Assembly: GCF_902833905.1 (NCBI RefSeq)
Contig: NZ_CADFGP010000001.1
Coordinates: 1 to 64,000 of the forward strand
Reading direction: 5' to 3'
DNA length: 64,000 nt
Source: Paraburkholderia tuberum STM678
GTDB lineage: Bacteria > Pseudomonadota > Gammaproteobacteria > Burkholderiales > Burkholderiaceae
Position 1 is the stretch's first letter. The number at the start of each line of letters is the position of its first letter. A model generated the notes under the pieces. That model saw only the letters and a list, made by a program, of their open reading frames with translations. It made no database searches and was not told where the DNA came from. A program made the position numbers and the translations under genes. Positions 8,932 through 18,933 of this stretch are shown here, piece after piece.

Positions 8932-9066
8932 GAGTCCACCCGTTTGGCCGTAAATATCACGTCATGACGTACCAGCACACGGCGTTCCCGCTGCGGCGCC
9001 CGGTCGCGGTACGATGTTTGCTATCCGCAGGCTGACTCGCCGTGCCGCAAGCCAACCGCCAACTTC

Positions 9067-9330
9067 ATGACCGACACCTCCATCCCGCGCGACACGTCCG
9101 CCCGTCTGAACGCGATGCGCAGTACGTTGCGCGAAGTGTTCGGGATCAGCCGGCTGCGCCCCGGCCAACGGGACATCATCCGCAGCGTCATTGCGGGCGC
9201 GTTCTCGGCAACGCATCGAACTCGTCGTCGATGAAGCGCACTGCGTATCGCAGTGGGGCCACGATTTTCGGCCGGCATTCCTGCGCATCGTCCGCGCGGA
9301 ACGCGCCATGCCGCTCCTCGCGCGTACCGC
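9067..9330 (+). pseudogene. recQ: Internally deleted recQ helicase relic
   Basis: The frame from ATG 9067 encodes a RecQ N-terminus ([24 protein letters not shown]), that is, motif 0 and the start of helicase domain 1. A second frame from about 9212 then reads [24 protein letters not shown], the RecQ motif II (DEAH) block. Everything between, including the Walker A motif, is missing and the reading frame shifts at the junction. After the DEAH block the similarity fades within about 30 residues. All downstream helicase, zinc and HRDC regions are absent, so no working helicase can be made. Confidence 0.8.
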
Positions 9331-9380
9331 TGTCCGCGATCATGGGGCGCGCGTTTGCGCGCCCGAACCGGAGCCCTGCC

Positions 9381-9896
9381 ATGAAAACGCTCGAGTACAA
9401 AATCGGTTCTCCGTGGTATCAGGCCACCCGTACGACGCTACGCCGAGCCGTCCCATCGGGGCTGTTGGCCGGCTGCGTGTCGGCGGCGACAGCCGCGGCG
9501 GCATCCACGGACGCATCGGGCAGCCCGCTCGCGCCGATCAATGCCGTCACCCACTGCCTGTGGCCGCAACGCGCGCTGCGTGAACGCGGCTTCAGCATCC
9601 GGCATACGGTGACCGGCTTCGCGATCCATCAGGCAGCCGCGATCTTCTGGGCAATGATGTTCGAGCAACTGGTTGACCGGATGGCCGGCCCCGACCCGTC
9701 ACGACGGCCCGGCGCGACCGCGGTGGCCGCGGCCACGACCGTGGCGAGCGCGTATGTGGTCGACTACAAGGTGGTGCCCAACAGGCTGACCCCTGGATTC
9801 GAGGCGCACCTGTCGCGCCGCTCGCTCGGGAACGTCTACGTGGCGCTCGGCGCGGGCCTGCTCGCGGCCGCGCTGCTGCGGCGGCCGGATCGATGA
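9381..9896 (+). CDS. Hypothetical membrane protein
   Basis: The product has 171 residues starting at ATG 9381, with GGAG seven bases upstream. It has about four hydrophobic segments ([55 protein letters not shown] and [18 protein letters not shown]). Conserved-looking motifs include HQAAAIFWA and [14 protein letters not shown], which occur in unannotated Burkholderia membrane proteins as far as I can recall. No catalytic motif is visible. It begins just after the recQ relic. Confidence 0.65.
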   Translation: MKTLEYKIGSPWYQATRTTLRRAVPSGLLAGCVSAATAAAASTDASGSPLAPINAVTHCLWPQRALRERGFSIRHTVTGFAIHQAAAIFWAMMFEQLVDRMAGPDPSRRPGATAVAAATTVASAYVVDYKVVPNRLTPGFEAHLSRRSLGNVYVALGAGLLAAALLRRPDR

Positions 9897-10095
9897 AATG
9901 CGCTCGCGCAAAAAAGAGCCACCAGCCTTCAACCGGCATGGTCGCCGCAAGCGCATTTGAGAACGATGTCCCCTGGAGTCCGAACGGAGGACAAAGGCAG
10001 TATAGGAAACGCGCCCCGCCCCGCACGGTGCCTCGGCCAGGCGCAAGACGTGAGCGATCCGCGAAGCACCGGGCGCGCTCGCAAGCCTGCGAGCA

Positions 10096-10959
10096 TCACG
10101 CCATCTGCTCCGCCGGCACCGCCACCGAACGGCCCGCGAGCCGCTCGAACTCGTCGACGTCGTGGCTGCAAAAAATCGTCAACGCGGGGCTCGCCCGCTT
10201 CGCCAGATCACGCAGGCGGCGCTGGTTGTACAATCGCGCCGCGCGATCCTTTTCGAGCATCCACTGATAGAAGCGCAAACCGGGTGCGCAATGCGGACGC
10301 ACCGGGTCGAGCTCGCCGCTGTCGAAATAGGCGTCGCCCGCGAGCAGCAACCAGCCGCCATCACCGTGTACCGCGACGCCCGCGTGACCATAGGTATGGC
10401 CTCGCAACGGCACGAGCGCGATCTCGCTCGCGAGTTCTTCGATCGGATGGACCTTGGCGAAGCCCTCCCAACGCTCGGTGTACTGCGGCGAATGCACGCG
10501 CCACATGTTCTGATACGACCACTGCTGCGGCCTGAAGCGCTGCCGGTCCAGCCACGTCTTCTGCTGCGCCGCGTATTGGCGCTCGCTCGCGAGCATGTGC
10601 ACCGTCGCGTGCGGAAAGTCGTCGAGCCCGCCCGCATGGTCGGAATCGAGGTGCGTCATCACGATGTGGCGCACGTCGGCCGGGTCGAAACCGAGCCGCT
10701 CGATCTGCCTGATCGCCGTCATTTCATTTCGGAACTCAGGCTTCAGCAGCCTCAGGAAGAATTTGCCGAGGCGCGAATAGGGATCGGCGACATCGCGCAA
10801 ACCGAAACCGGTATCGACGAGCACGAGCCCCGCCGGACTTTCGACGAGCAGACAATGGCAGGTCAGATGCCCGCGGCGGATCAACGAATCGGGGTGGCCG
10901 TTGAACAGCTTGCCGCACAGCGGGCAAGTCGAAATGCAGTTCAGATGGTGCACTTTCAT
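10096..10959 (-). CDS. Metallo-beta-lactamase fold hydrolase
   Basis: The product has 287 residues from ATG 10959. The metal-binding signature THLDSDHAGG (His103, Asp105, Asp107, His108) follows an FDPADVRHIVM strand. Later metal ligands are probably supplied by the RGHTYGHAGVAV and LLAGDAYFD segments. An N-terminal CPLCG pair is present. Lactonases, glyoxalase II-like enzymes and phosphodiesterases share this fold. The HxDxDH...GH...GD layout with an extended N-terminus resembles AHL-lactonase-like members, but the substrate cannot be assigned. No signal peptide. It lies just downstream of the hmp relic on the same strand. Confidence 0.85.
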   Translation of the reverse strand: MKVHHLNCISTCPLCGKLFNGHPDSLIRRGHLTCHCLLVESPAGLVLVDTGFGLRDVADPYSRLGKFFLRLLKPEFRNEMTAIRQIERLGFDPADVRHIVMTHLDSDHAGGLDDFPHATVHMLASERQYAAQQKTWLDRQRFRPQQWSYQNMWRVHSPQYTERWEGFAKVHPIEELASEIALVPLRGHTYGHAGVAVHGDGGWLLLAGDAYFDSGELDPVRPHCAPGLRFYQWMLEKDRAARLYNQRRLRDLAKRASPALTIFCSHDVDEFERLAGRSVAVPAEQMA

Positions 10960-11036
10960 GCCGCGCTCCCGGTCACGGTGACTGCATTCCTGCTTGTCGC
11001 TTCCGGGGCAGCCGTCGCGCGGCACGACCGTATGCG

Positions 11037-11976
<940 letters not shown>

Positions 11977-12404
11977 TTCGCCCTCCCTCGCGATAGTCAC
12001 CACGTTCATCGTGCCACGCACAAAGGGATTTCCAACGAGGGTACCCGAGCGCTGACGCGATCACCACACCGCCTTTTGCTATTTTGATCCAGATCAGAAG
12101 TCGACCGACTAACCGACGACGGCGCGAACTTCGTTTGCACACGCTGTCATCGCGACGTCACACCAACAGTCGAGCGTAGAAGCAATCCGGCGCGTCGGTT
12201 CGTCGAATGTGGGTCCCGCAAACCGCGGCGCGAGAGTGGACGGGGCTGTCCACAATGCGGCTGTCTCCGACAACTCACTGCGATGTACTTTTTTTTTTGC
12301 AAATGCGAGCATGCTGAATCCGGCGTTTTCGACATGTCATCAAGCCGGTATGACTTACTGTGAACGACGAGTAAGCTGGAGATAACAAAACGGGGAGAGA
12401 ACCT
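11977..12404. other. Intergenic stretch with a T-run
   Basis: These 428 bases hold no convincing gene. A run of nine T at about 12290-12298 stands out in this GC-rich genome, but I found no strong stem directly before it. A 67-residue minus-strand frame at 12109-12312 has no ribosome site. The promoter for the 12405 gene should lie in the AT-richer last 100 bases. Confidence 0.4.
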
Positions 12405-12656
12405 GTGAAAGCCGCGCGTAATCACAACGACGTTACAAGGAAATTGACGCATATCAGCGCGATTGTCCAGCGCCTCGAACAACTCGTTCAATCCGACCGC
12501 GTCGACTGGCAGGGCACGGGAATTGCGACGCTGGCTTACTGGCGCGCGCGCATCGAGGCCAACGCCGAACTGCCGCCGGCGCTGCAGCCGCAAGCGCGGC
12601 TCGCTACGCTCGAAGCACGGAGCCAGCGCCGCTCGAGCGCGCAGGGCGGCAATTAA
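12405..12656 (+). CDS. Small hypothetical protein
   Basis: The start is GTG at 12405 with GGGGAGAG at ideal distance. The 83 residues are soluble and helical (NDVTRKLTHISAIVQRLEQL, then GIATLAYWRARIEANAELPPAL), with a polar tail. No family recognised. It is followed 64 bases later by another small gene on the same strand. Confidence 0.6.
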   Translation: MKAARNHNDVTRKLTHISAIVQRLEQLVQSDRVDWQGTGIATLAYWRARIEANAELPPALQPQARLATLEARSQRRSSAQGGN

Positions 12657-12720
12657 CGCCGCGCCCGTCGCGCATGATCATCGCGCACCGGCACGATCAC
12701 ACACTCACGCGACGAAGGAC

Positions 12721-13068
12721 ATGATGATGATGCGGACCTACGAATACCACGGGTTCACGATCGAGGTGACCGTCGAGGCGGATTTCACGTTGCGCCCCGC
12801 CGGGCGCGCGGCGGTACGCACACGCTACGCGGCGGTGGTTCACATCTATCAGGCGGGCGCTGCGGTCGCAACGTTCTCGCCGCTGCGCGTCGACATTGGA
12901 GGCAGCCGGCCGTTCGACACCGAGGCCGATGCGTTGATGGGCGGATATAGCGCGGCGCGGCGAATCGTCGACGACCTGTTCGCCCGTGCGGCGGATGCCG
13001 CGGACTCCGCGTTGAGCGCCCTCACGAGCAGCAACGCACTCCGCTCGCGGCAGCCGACACCGCGTTGA
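12721..13068 (+). CDS. Small hypothetical protein, YEYHGFTIEV type
   Basis: The product has 115 residues. Four ATG codons in a row (12721-12732) open the frame after GAAGGA, so the exact start is ambiguous by a few residues. The core (TYEYHGFTIEVTVEADF, YAAVVHIYQAGAAVATFSPL, FDTEADALMGGYSAARRIVDDL) suggests a small alpha/beta fold with a C-terminal helix. The A.MGGY..A...VD end resembles short Burkholderia proteins of unknown function. No export signal. Confidence 0.6.
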   Translation: MMMMRTYEYHGFTIEVTVEADFTLRPAGRAAVRTRYAAVVHIYQAGAAVATFSPLRVDIGGSRPFDTEADALMGGYSAARRIVDDLFARAADAADSALSALTSSNALRSRQPTPR

Positions 13069-13134
13069 TCGATTGCTGGGCAGCGGGAATGGCGCATGCG
13101 GTATCCGCCGGCACCCTTTCCCTGGAGAAACGCC

Positions 13135-13734
13135 ATGTCCAATGACGCCTCATCGCTGTCGCCGTCGATTACGTCGATGATCCGCCTCGACCATATGCAC
13201 GTGCTCGCCGCTTCGCACCGATACCACGCGTCCACGCCGTGGTGGCGCAAACGCGCGATCGTCAACGGCGTGTGCGACGCGCTCGATATCCACGCGCAGC
13301 TCGAGGAGGAAATTTTCTACCCGGCGCTCGGCCGCGCGCTCGGCAATGACGAGGCACTGAGAAAAAGCCGTCCCGAGCACGACGAGATGCGCGCAACGAT
13401 CGCGAAGCTGCGCGGGATGGGCCCCGAAAACGCCGCCTACGACGGGCTCTTTTATCAACTGATCCGCGAAGTCGCTCATCATGTCGCCGACGAGGAAACC
13501 ATCCTGCTGCCCGACGCCGAGCGCGTGCTGAAGAACGAACTGCAGTCGCTCGGCGCCGCGATGACGCGCCGCCGGATGCAGTTGCTCGGAGAGCGCCCGA
13601 TGGACATTGCGGTGAATGCCGCGGGCACGTTTCCGATCGCCACGCTGCTGCTGGGATCGACTGTATTGCTCGCGTTGCGGCATTGGCTGCCGAGGTCGCG
13701 GCGCGCGGCACAGACGCGGCGTCAATGGAACTAG
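13135..13734 (+). CDS. Hemerythrin HHE-domain protein with C-terminal membrane anchor
   Basis: The product has 199 residues from ATG 13135, with CTGGAG upstream. The hemerythrin-like four-helix domain spans about residues 15-145, with His and Glu ligand candidates in LDHMHVLAASHRYH, DIHAQLEEEIFYPAL, KSRPEHDEMRATI and VAHHVADEETILLPDAE. This is the usual di-iron pattern, implying oxygen or nitric-oxide sensing, binding or storage. A single hydrophobic helix near residues 161-178 (FPIATLLLGSTVLLALRHWL) would tether it to the membrane. It lies 1.7 kb from the dead hmp gene, so it might cover some nitrosative stress handling; that is speculation. Confidence 0.85.
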   Translation: MSNDASSLSPSITSMIRLDHMHVLAASHRYHASTPWWRKRAIVNGVCDALDIHAQLEEEIFYPALGRALGNDEALRKSRPEHDEMRATIAKLRGMGPENAAYDGLFYQLIREVAHHVADEETILLPDAERVLKNELQSLGAAMTRRRMQLLGERPMDIAVNAAGTFPIATLLLGSTVLLALRHWLPRSRRAAQTRRQWN

Positions 13735-13776
13735 CACATTCTACTGACCCCACGGGGCGCCGCCCGCGATCGCGCA

Positions 13777-14118
13777 TCAACGATTCGGGCGCGATGCACC
13801 CGGCGTGCGCCCGCGCCGCTGTTTCGTCTTCGCCGGTTCACCCGGCTCGACGAGCCCGGCCGCGACGCGGCGCGCGGTTTCGGCCGCGATGTCGAGCGCG
13901 TCGTCCCATGACACGTGGCCGCACGTCCCGCGTCGCTCGAAGATCGTGTGATGCTCACCGCCACGCTCCGTCACGACCACGACCCACTGGAAAGCGCCTT
14001 CCGAATCCCGGATGACGGTCCAGCTTACGAGGAAGTCGGCAATCTCTATCTTCTGCAGGCGCATGTCCGGCTCGCTGTCGATCCGCTTCGTCGACCGGCT
14101 CTGTCCGAGTGTACGCAT
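13777..14118 (-). CDS. Hypothetical protein
   Basis: The product has 113 residues. ATG 14118 has AAGGA upstream; ATG 14064 is a shorter alternative. Its core (IEIADFLVSWTVIRDSEGAFQWVVVVTERGGEHHTIF) predicts a small beta-sheet. A helix rich in Ala and a basic disordered tail follow. No family recognised, no export signal. It is convergent with the hemerythrin gene. Confidence 0.55.
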   Translation of the reverse strand: MRTLGQSRSTKRIDSEPDMRLQKIEIADFLVSWTVIRDSEGAFQWVVVVTERGGEHHTIFERRGTCGHVSWDDALDIAAETARRVAAGLVEPGEPAKTKQRRGRTPGASRPNR

Positions 14119-14351
14119 GGCACGCGGTCCTTCGTTTTGGCCCTTCGTTCAGGGGCCTGGTTCTGCTACAACGTGCCCGGCAGATTGCCTGCCGGCATCG
14201 GGCTGTTTCGGTTCGTCGTTCATCACGGCTCCCTTGATCGATTCATGCCTGGGCCGAGCAAGCGCTATACCGCACGGCCGCGCGAGAACGAGAAGCATTG
14301 GATCGCGCGCATGGGTTCGAGCCTCGTTGCTGGACCGGCAAGCTGGCCTGG

Positions 14352-15338
14352 CTAGAAACTCATCGCGAATCCGAACGACACCCCGTGCACGTTGCGACCG
14401 AACACATAGCGCACCATCGCCCGCGTACGGGTGACGATGACGGGATACCTGCTGCTGTCGAGTTCGAGGCCGACTCCCAGCGACGTGAGGTCGTTGAAAC
14501 CCAGCACGCCGGCACTATCGCCGAAATAATGCGAGTAAGCGGCTTCCAGCACGTAGCGGACCGGCCGGTCCAGCGCGTGCCAGCCGGTGGGCGCGCGCCA
14601 GCGCGTCCATAGGCTCACCTGCTGCGCCATGGCCGAGCCCTGAACGGCCTCCGACGAACCGCCGAAGCTGCGCAGGTAAATATCGGTTGCCCGCAATTCG
14701 GCGTCGATTTCGTAGTTTTCGCGGTAGTGTTCGTAGTCGAGCATCAGGGAGCCGCCATAGCCGTAGGCGTTCAGCGAGCCGTTTTCGAGGAACTGCAGGT
14801 TGCTGTCGGTGACATGATTGAAGAGGGTCTGCCCCACCTTCAGGTCACTCGAGACACGCCCAATCGTGCCGTTCAAGATCGGACGGAACACCAGTTCGTC
14901 CGTGATGCGGAAATCCCACCCCAGGCCGACCGTGCCACTGAAGGTGTTCCACTTCGTCGGCACCGCACGCTGCTGGGCGCCATCCGTGGCAATGAAGATC
15001 GGATCGTAGCGGCTGTAGGCGAGCGTGCCCTCCATGTACAACGGAAACGACCTGCTGAGGGTGAAGCCGCCGCCAAATTGCGTCTGCCCGAAGCCGGGAT
15101 TACCCGTCAGGCCGTTGTTGACCGACAGGTTACTGGTCGTCACGTCCGGGACTGTCGTGTAAGTCATGATCGCGAGCACAGCGTCTGCGTGCTGCTTTAC
15201 ATTGCCGCCAATCACGGTATTGCTCGACAATTGCCTCGGCGCGACCTGTGCGTGCGAAGGGCAGGACAACAGGTTCAAGGTTAGAGCGGCACACGCCCCA
15301 AATGCGCGAAGTGACCAACACTTCCGAAGCGCCGGCAT
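14352..15338 (-). CDS. Outer-membrane beta-barrel protein (autotransporter-barrel-like)
   Basis: The product has 328 residues from ATG 15338: a signal peptide (cleavage near SHA-QVAP), then alternating amphipathic beta strands (GQTQFGGGFTLSRSFPLYME, FSGTVGLGWDFRITDELVF, VTRTRAMVRYVFGRNVHGVS), and a terminal Phe (GFAMSF) as in BAM-inserted barrels. There is no passenger domain. The layout resembles solitary autotransporter beta-barrel proteins of Burkholderia. Function unknown. Confidence 0.75.
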   Translation of the reverse strand: MPALRKCWSLRAFGACAALTLNLLSCPSHAQVAPRQLSSNTVIGGNVKQHADAVLAIMTYTTVPDVTTSNLSVNNGLTGNPGFGQTQFGGGFTLSRSFPLYMEGTLAYSRYDPIFIATDGAQQRAVPTKWNTFSGTVGLGWDFRITDELVFRPILNGTIGRVSSDLKVGQTLFNHVTDSNLQFLENGSLNAYGYGGSLMLDYEHYRENYEIDAELRATDIYLRSFGGSSEAVQGSAMAQQVSLWTRWRAPTGWHALDRPVRYVLEAAYSHYFGDSAGVLGFNDLTSLGVGLELDSSRYPVIVTRTRAMVRYVFGRNVHGVSFGFAMSF

Positions 15339-15686
15339 AGTCAAACAACCTCGCCATTTGTCGACGAGATTGCAGGCTCATTTGCAGGGTCATACACGGC
15401 ATATCCAACGAGCATGACGCGCTCCTGTCAGTCGGCTGATCGTGTTCGTCTTCCGCGAAGTCGCCATCCCGTTGCACAAAAGCACGCGCACGCAACTGAT
15501 GCAATTCCGACGGGCATTGCGCCGCTCACAGCACCTGGAAGGTCTGCGTTAGTATGTGATAGAAATACCTGAAAGGAAGTAGTACGGCAATACGGGCGAT
15601 CTTCAGTCGCTTGCGTGGCGTTCGGCGACGAACATCGCCGTCGACGCACGAAACCTCGCAGCCCCACTTTCGCAGGGAGCCTCGTT
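15339..15686. other. Intergenic region between divergent genes
   Basis: These 348 bases separate the minus-strand barrel gene from the plus-strand DUF427 gene and should hold both promoters. The TATGTGATAGAAATA segment near 15554 is the AT-rich part. No repeat, operator palindrome or RNA gene was recognised. Confidence 0.4.
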
Positions 15687-16091
15687 ATGTCCACTCATTC
15701 GGTCCCGAACGACAAACCCGTCAAGATCCCCGGCCCGGATCATCCAATCATGATCGAGCACCACCACGCGCGCGTGATCGTCATGGCAGGCGGTCACGTG
15801 ATTGCCGATACGCACGACGCATTGACGCTGCTCGAAGCCCGTTATCTGGCCGTGCTGTACATCCCGCGCAAGGACGTCGACATGAGCCGGCTCGAACGCA
15901 CGGCGCACGCCACTTATTGTCCGTACAAGGGCGAATGCGCATACTTCTCGATTCCTTCGGCCGGCGAGCGCGGCACCAACGCGGTGTGGACCTACGAGCA
16001 CCCATACGACGCTGTCGCGCCGATCCGCGAGCACCTTGCGTTCTATCCCGACCGCGTGGATTCCATCACGCAGGAGCCGGCCGCGCACTAG
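15687..16091 (+). CDS. DUF427 domain protein
   Basis: The product has 134 residues from ATG 15687, preceded by CAGGGAG. It matches the single-domain DUF427 type (PF04248) in length and sequence: HHARVIVMAGGHVIADTHDALTLLEARYLAVLYIPRKDV, then CPYKGECAYFSI, then AVWTYEHPYDAVAPIREHLAFYPDRVD. The family has a small beta-barrel fold and no settled activity; the CPYKG motif is its most conserved element. Cytoplasmic and monocistronic. Confidence 0.88.
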   Translation: MSTHSVPNDKPVKIPGPDHPIMIEHHHARVIVMAGGHVIADTHDALTLLEARYLAVLYIPRKDVDMSRLERTAHATYCPYKGECAYFSIPSAGERGTNAVWTYEHPYDAVAPIREHLAFYPDRVDSITQEPAAH

Positions 16092-16382
16092 GCGAACGCG
16101 CGCGCGTCGCCGCGTGCGGGCGCGGCGATCGCGGCGACCGGCATGGCGCGAGCGGCACGGACGGCGCCGCCGCCGCGCGGCGGCCGCTGCTCGCACCACG
16201 CAAGCTATCAATCCGAGCGGGTTTCCCTCTCGCGTTCGAAGTAACAGAATCTACCGTCACGCCTGCTCCCTCACTCGGCTTTCATGCCGGCGCCCACCAC
16301 CCAGATGGTGCGCATCCGACCGCCGGTTCCGCTCATTCTCTTTGCAGTCGGTATTCAATCCGCGCCGCAGAGATGAATCAAC

Positions 16383-16768
16383 ATGGCTGAAAAAGTTACA
16401 TCGACGGAATCCGCGATGACACAGGCCGCGCTCCAGGCGATGACGGCGAACTGCGCCGGCTCGTTCAGCGTTGGCGGCGCGCTGGTCGATGATAACGGGG
16501 CTCGCGCCATTTCTGAAGGAAGCGGTGGCCGAAGACCTGAAGAACGGCGGCACGGGGCACGCGGTCGCGATGCTCGACAACCGCGGCTATCTGCTGCTCT
16601 GTGTCTGCCGCGCGTCGAGGGGCTGTCGAAAATTCGGCGCGCCTTTCTCGAAGTCACGCGCGGCTATGCAGCAAGCTGCTGACGACGCTGCCGCCGCTTT
16701 ATAGTCAATCGATCAAGGTCAGGCCGGTGCAGGTGACGGATCAGACCTTGATTCATTCACTGGGATGA
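16383..16768 (+). pseudogene. Unidentified frameshifted gene relic
   Basis: Three successive plus-strand frames each look protein-like over a short span. From 16383 comes MAEKVTSTESAMTQAALQAM..SVGGALVDDNG. A second frame then reads LKEAVAEDLKNGGTGHAVAMLDNRGYLLL. A third reads ARLCSKLLTTLPPLYSQSIKVRP and so on to IHSLG before TGA at 16766. A strong terminator follows 30 bases later, as expected for a former gene. I could not identify the ancestor. The 290 bases before it (16092-16382) contain nothing recognisable. Confidence 0.4.
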
Positions 16769-16799
16769 CGCCTGGTGGTATTCGACTACCGACCGGCGA

Positions 16800-16834
16800 A
16801 ACGGCACGGGCTGCGATAGCCCGTGCCGTTTTTT
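16800..16834 (+). terminator. Rho-independent terminator
   Basis: A 13-base perfect stem (AACGGCACGGGCT with AGCCCGTGCCGTT) closes a five-base loop and runs straight into TTTT. It is the strongest intrinsic terminator I saw in the window and ends the relic that precedes it. Confidence 0.9.
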
Positions 16835-16958
16835 ATGCTTGCCGACTCGCGAAAAATCATGCGCGGAATCGAATCAGGTTCACAGCGCATGCGCGTCGAA
16901 TGGATCACCCCAACCCTAAAAAGACCTTAACACCTCGGCCCGCCACGGAGGATTCATC

Positions 16959-17427
16959 TTGCATTCCGTCAAGTTCCTGCTTGCGCTTGCGGGCGTCCTG
17001 TTGCTAAGCGTCGCGAGCCCGGGACCCAACTTTCTGATCGTCGATCTGGCTCGGCATCAAGATGATCGTGACCGCGCGGCGGCCGTTGTCCGCGGACGTC
17101 GGCAGCGCCGCGTCCGGCTGGGCTGCGACGAAGAAAGGCTATTTCGTCAGCATGACGAACCCGAAGTCGATCGCGTTCTACGGCAGCATCTTTGCGTTGA
17201 TGGTGCCCGCGCATGCGCCGTTGTGGCTCGATATCGCGGTCGTGGCGCTGTCGATCGGCATTTCGTGCGCGTGGTACTGCGCGATGGCGTTGCTCGCCTC
17301 GCATCCGTCGGTTCGGCGCAAGGCCGGGCTGGATACGGCAGCGGGTGTGCTGGTGGGGGTCGGCGGGCGGATGTTGGCGGGGCGTTCAGCGACTACCGGC
17401 GCGCGAAGCGATAGCGCCTTTGCGTGA
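16959..17427 (+). pseudogene. LysE/RhtB-family amino-acid exporter relic
   Basis: A TTG start at 16959 after GGAGGA gives HSVKFLLALAGVLLLSVASPGPNFLIV, the first helix and PGP motif of the LysE/RhtB family. About 15 codons later the frame is lost. A second frame resumes with GIKMIVTARRPLS and the C-terminal half (KKGYFVSMTNPKSIAFYGSIFAL, DIAVVALSIGISCAWYCAMALLAS, KAGLDTAAGVLVGVGGRML). The segment between helix 1 and the middle of the protein is deleted. About half of the usual 200 residues remain. Confidence 0.8.
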
Positions 17428-17847
17428 TCAGGAGGAGCCGGACTGCGGAGCGCCGCCGCCGCGAATCACGAGTTCCATAAAACCCGTCTGCGGATCAGGC
17501 TCCCGCGCGAACGAATAGCCCGGAACCGACACGAGCAACAACTCGACGGTCGTGCGTACCGTGCAGCCGCGCGCCACATGACCGCCGAACACCTGCCCGC
17601 GCGCATCCGCGATCGACATGTGCAGATGAGCGCCATCGGGCGAGACGGAGCCTGCGAGGGTCAATATTTCGAGGTCGCCGCGAATTTCCGTTGGCGCTTG
17701 CGCGCCAGCGAACCTCAATGCCGCAACGTGGAGGCTGCCGATGCCCTGGACGACGAAGGCCGCTTGCAGGTCGCGTTGACGAAGCGCGTCTTCGACGGCG
17801 ACGCGAAGGTCGTCGCCGGGCGCGAGTCGGAGGGGATGGGCTTGCAT
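17428..17847 (-). CDS. PPC/DUF296 domain protein
   Basis: The product has 139 residues covering one whole PPC (DUF296) domain. The segments are RLAPGDDLRVAVEDALRQRDLQAAFVVQGIGSLHVAALRFAGA, the metal-site strand SPDGAHLHMSIADARGQVFGGHV, and TVELLLVSVPGYSFAREPDPQTGFMELVI. Bacterial stand-alone members are trimers of unknown role; plant versions are fused to AT-hooks. His residues in HLHMS are the putative metal ligands. It ends exactly where the LysE relic on the opposite strand ends. Confidence 0.88.
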   Translation of the reverse strand: MQAHPLRLAPGDDLRVAVEDALRQRDLQAAFVVQGIGSLHVAALRFAGAQAPTEIRGDLEILTLAGSVSPDGAHLHMSIADARGQVFGGHVARGCTVRTTVELLLVSVPGYSFAREPDPQTGFMELVIRGGGAPQSGSS

Positions 17848-17969
17848 GCCTGGGCCGGTTGAGACGCGGTGGACTCGGGGATTATGCGTGAATGAGGAAG
17901 TATCTCACAGGCGCTTGTTTATGCTGGGTTCGTGCGGACTCGACGGCGAAAATATCTTCAGTTTACTTG

Positions 17970-17984
17970 TACAGTTAAACTGTA
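17970..17984. promoter_or_regulatory. Candidate MarR operator
   Basis: TACAGTT-A-AACTGTA is a perfect inverted repeat with 7-base arms and a one-base centre, 19 bases before the MarR start codon and inside the AT-rich promoter region. MarR proteins typically bind such sites over their own promoter. Confidence 0.6.
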
Positions 17985-18003
17985 TATCTGCTATGTTCCC
18001 GGC

Positions 18004-18456
18004 ATGTCACGACAATCACCGTCTTCCCAATCTACCGATCTAGCCGCCCTTGCGGGCGAACTGCGCATTGCCGTGAGCAAACTGGTTCGCCGCGCGCGAG
18101 AACATTCGCAATCGAGCGACTTTACGTCGGCGCAGAAGTCGGTGCTGTTTCATCTGGAGCGCGACGGCCCAGCCACAGTTTCCGCGCTAGCGCGAGCGCA
18201 GCGCGTAAAACCACAGTCCATGCGCATTACCGTTGCCGGTCTGGAGACGCTGGGCGTCGTCAAAGGCGAAGCGGATCCAACCGACGGACGCAAAACCCTT
18301 ATCCATCTCACCCCCACGTTCAGACGAACGCTCAAGGCAAGTCGGGCGGCCAAAGAGGACTGGCTGATCGGTGCCTTGCAAGCGCAGCTATCGCCGCGAG
18401 AACAGGCCACGCTCGCCGCCGCGGTGGAACTGCTGCAGCGACTCGCTGACTCCTGA
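18004..18456 (+). CDS. MarR family transcriptional regulator
   Basis: The product has 150 residues. The winged helix-turn-helix lies at about residues 35-105 (FTSAQKSVLFHLERDGPATVSALARAQRVKPQSMRITVAGLETLGVV, then the wing EADPTDGRKTLIHLTP), with flanking dimer helices. A perfect operator-like palindrome lies immediately upstream, so autoregulation is likely. A small membrane-protein gene follows 87 bases downstream on the same strand and may be its target. Confidence 0.9.
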   Translation: MSRQSPSSQSTDLAALAGELRIAVSKLVRRAREHSQSSDFTSAQKSVLFHLERDGPATVSALARAQRVKPQSMRITVAGLETLGVVKGEADPTDGRKTLIHLTPTFRRTLKASRAAKEDWLIGALQAQLSPREQATLAAAVELLQRLADS

Positions 18457-18543
18457 ACGTTTGCAGGTACTTCATCCGAACCGGCATCGAAACGGGCACA
18501 GCCCGCGACCTCATCGATTTACTCGATTCAAGGAGCAACTGAA

Positions 18544-18873
18544 ATGGATTGGCCGCATGTCGTCTCTTATTTTTTCGGCGGTGTCCTGTTCGCGAATGCC
18601 GTGCCGCATTTCGTCAGCGGTGTGATGGGCGAGCCGTTTCAGAGCCCGTTCGCGAAGCCGTCCGGAAAAGGGCTGTCGTCATCGACCGTCAATGTACTGT
18701 GGGGCTTCTTCAATATGGTCGTCGGCTATCTTCTGGTTTTTCGTGTTGGCAACTTTCGGATCGAGGCAACGGGTGATGCCGTGCCATTCGGCCTCGGTAT
18801 CCTGGCGATGGGCATGCTCTGTGCGCGGCTGTTCGGTCCTTTGCATGGCGGCAACGTTCCGAAACGTACTTGA
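18544..18873 (+). CDS. Small membrane protein downstream of MarR regulator
   Basis: The product has 109 residues with AAGGAG before ATG 18544. Predicted helices are VVSYFFGGVLFANAVPHFVSGVMG, VNVLWGFFNMVVGYLLVF and PFGLGILAMGMLCARLFG. The motif ANAVPHFVSGVMGEPFQSPFA is also seen in unannotated small proteins of Actinobacteria and Burkholderia, from memory. No transporter signature is visible. Probably co-controlled with the MarR gene. Confidence 0.65.
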   Translation: MDWPHVVSYFFGGVLFANAVPHFVSGVMGEPFQSPFAKPSGKGLSSSTVNVLWGFFNMVVGYLLVFRVGNFRIEATGDAVPFGLGILAMGMLCARLFGPLHGGNVPKRT

Positions 18874-18933
18874 GCGCCTCCTAAACGGTAGTCGGCGCTT
18901 GTGTCGAACCTGCGGCATGTCCCTCACGTCGCC

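Noticed and set aside
12109-12312. 67-codon minus-strand frame next to the T-run
   Set aside because: No ribosome site, no recognisable composition, and the start lies inside the T-rich tract.
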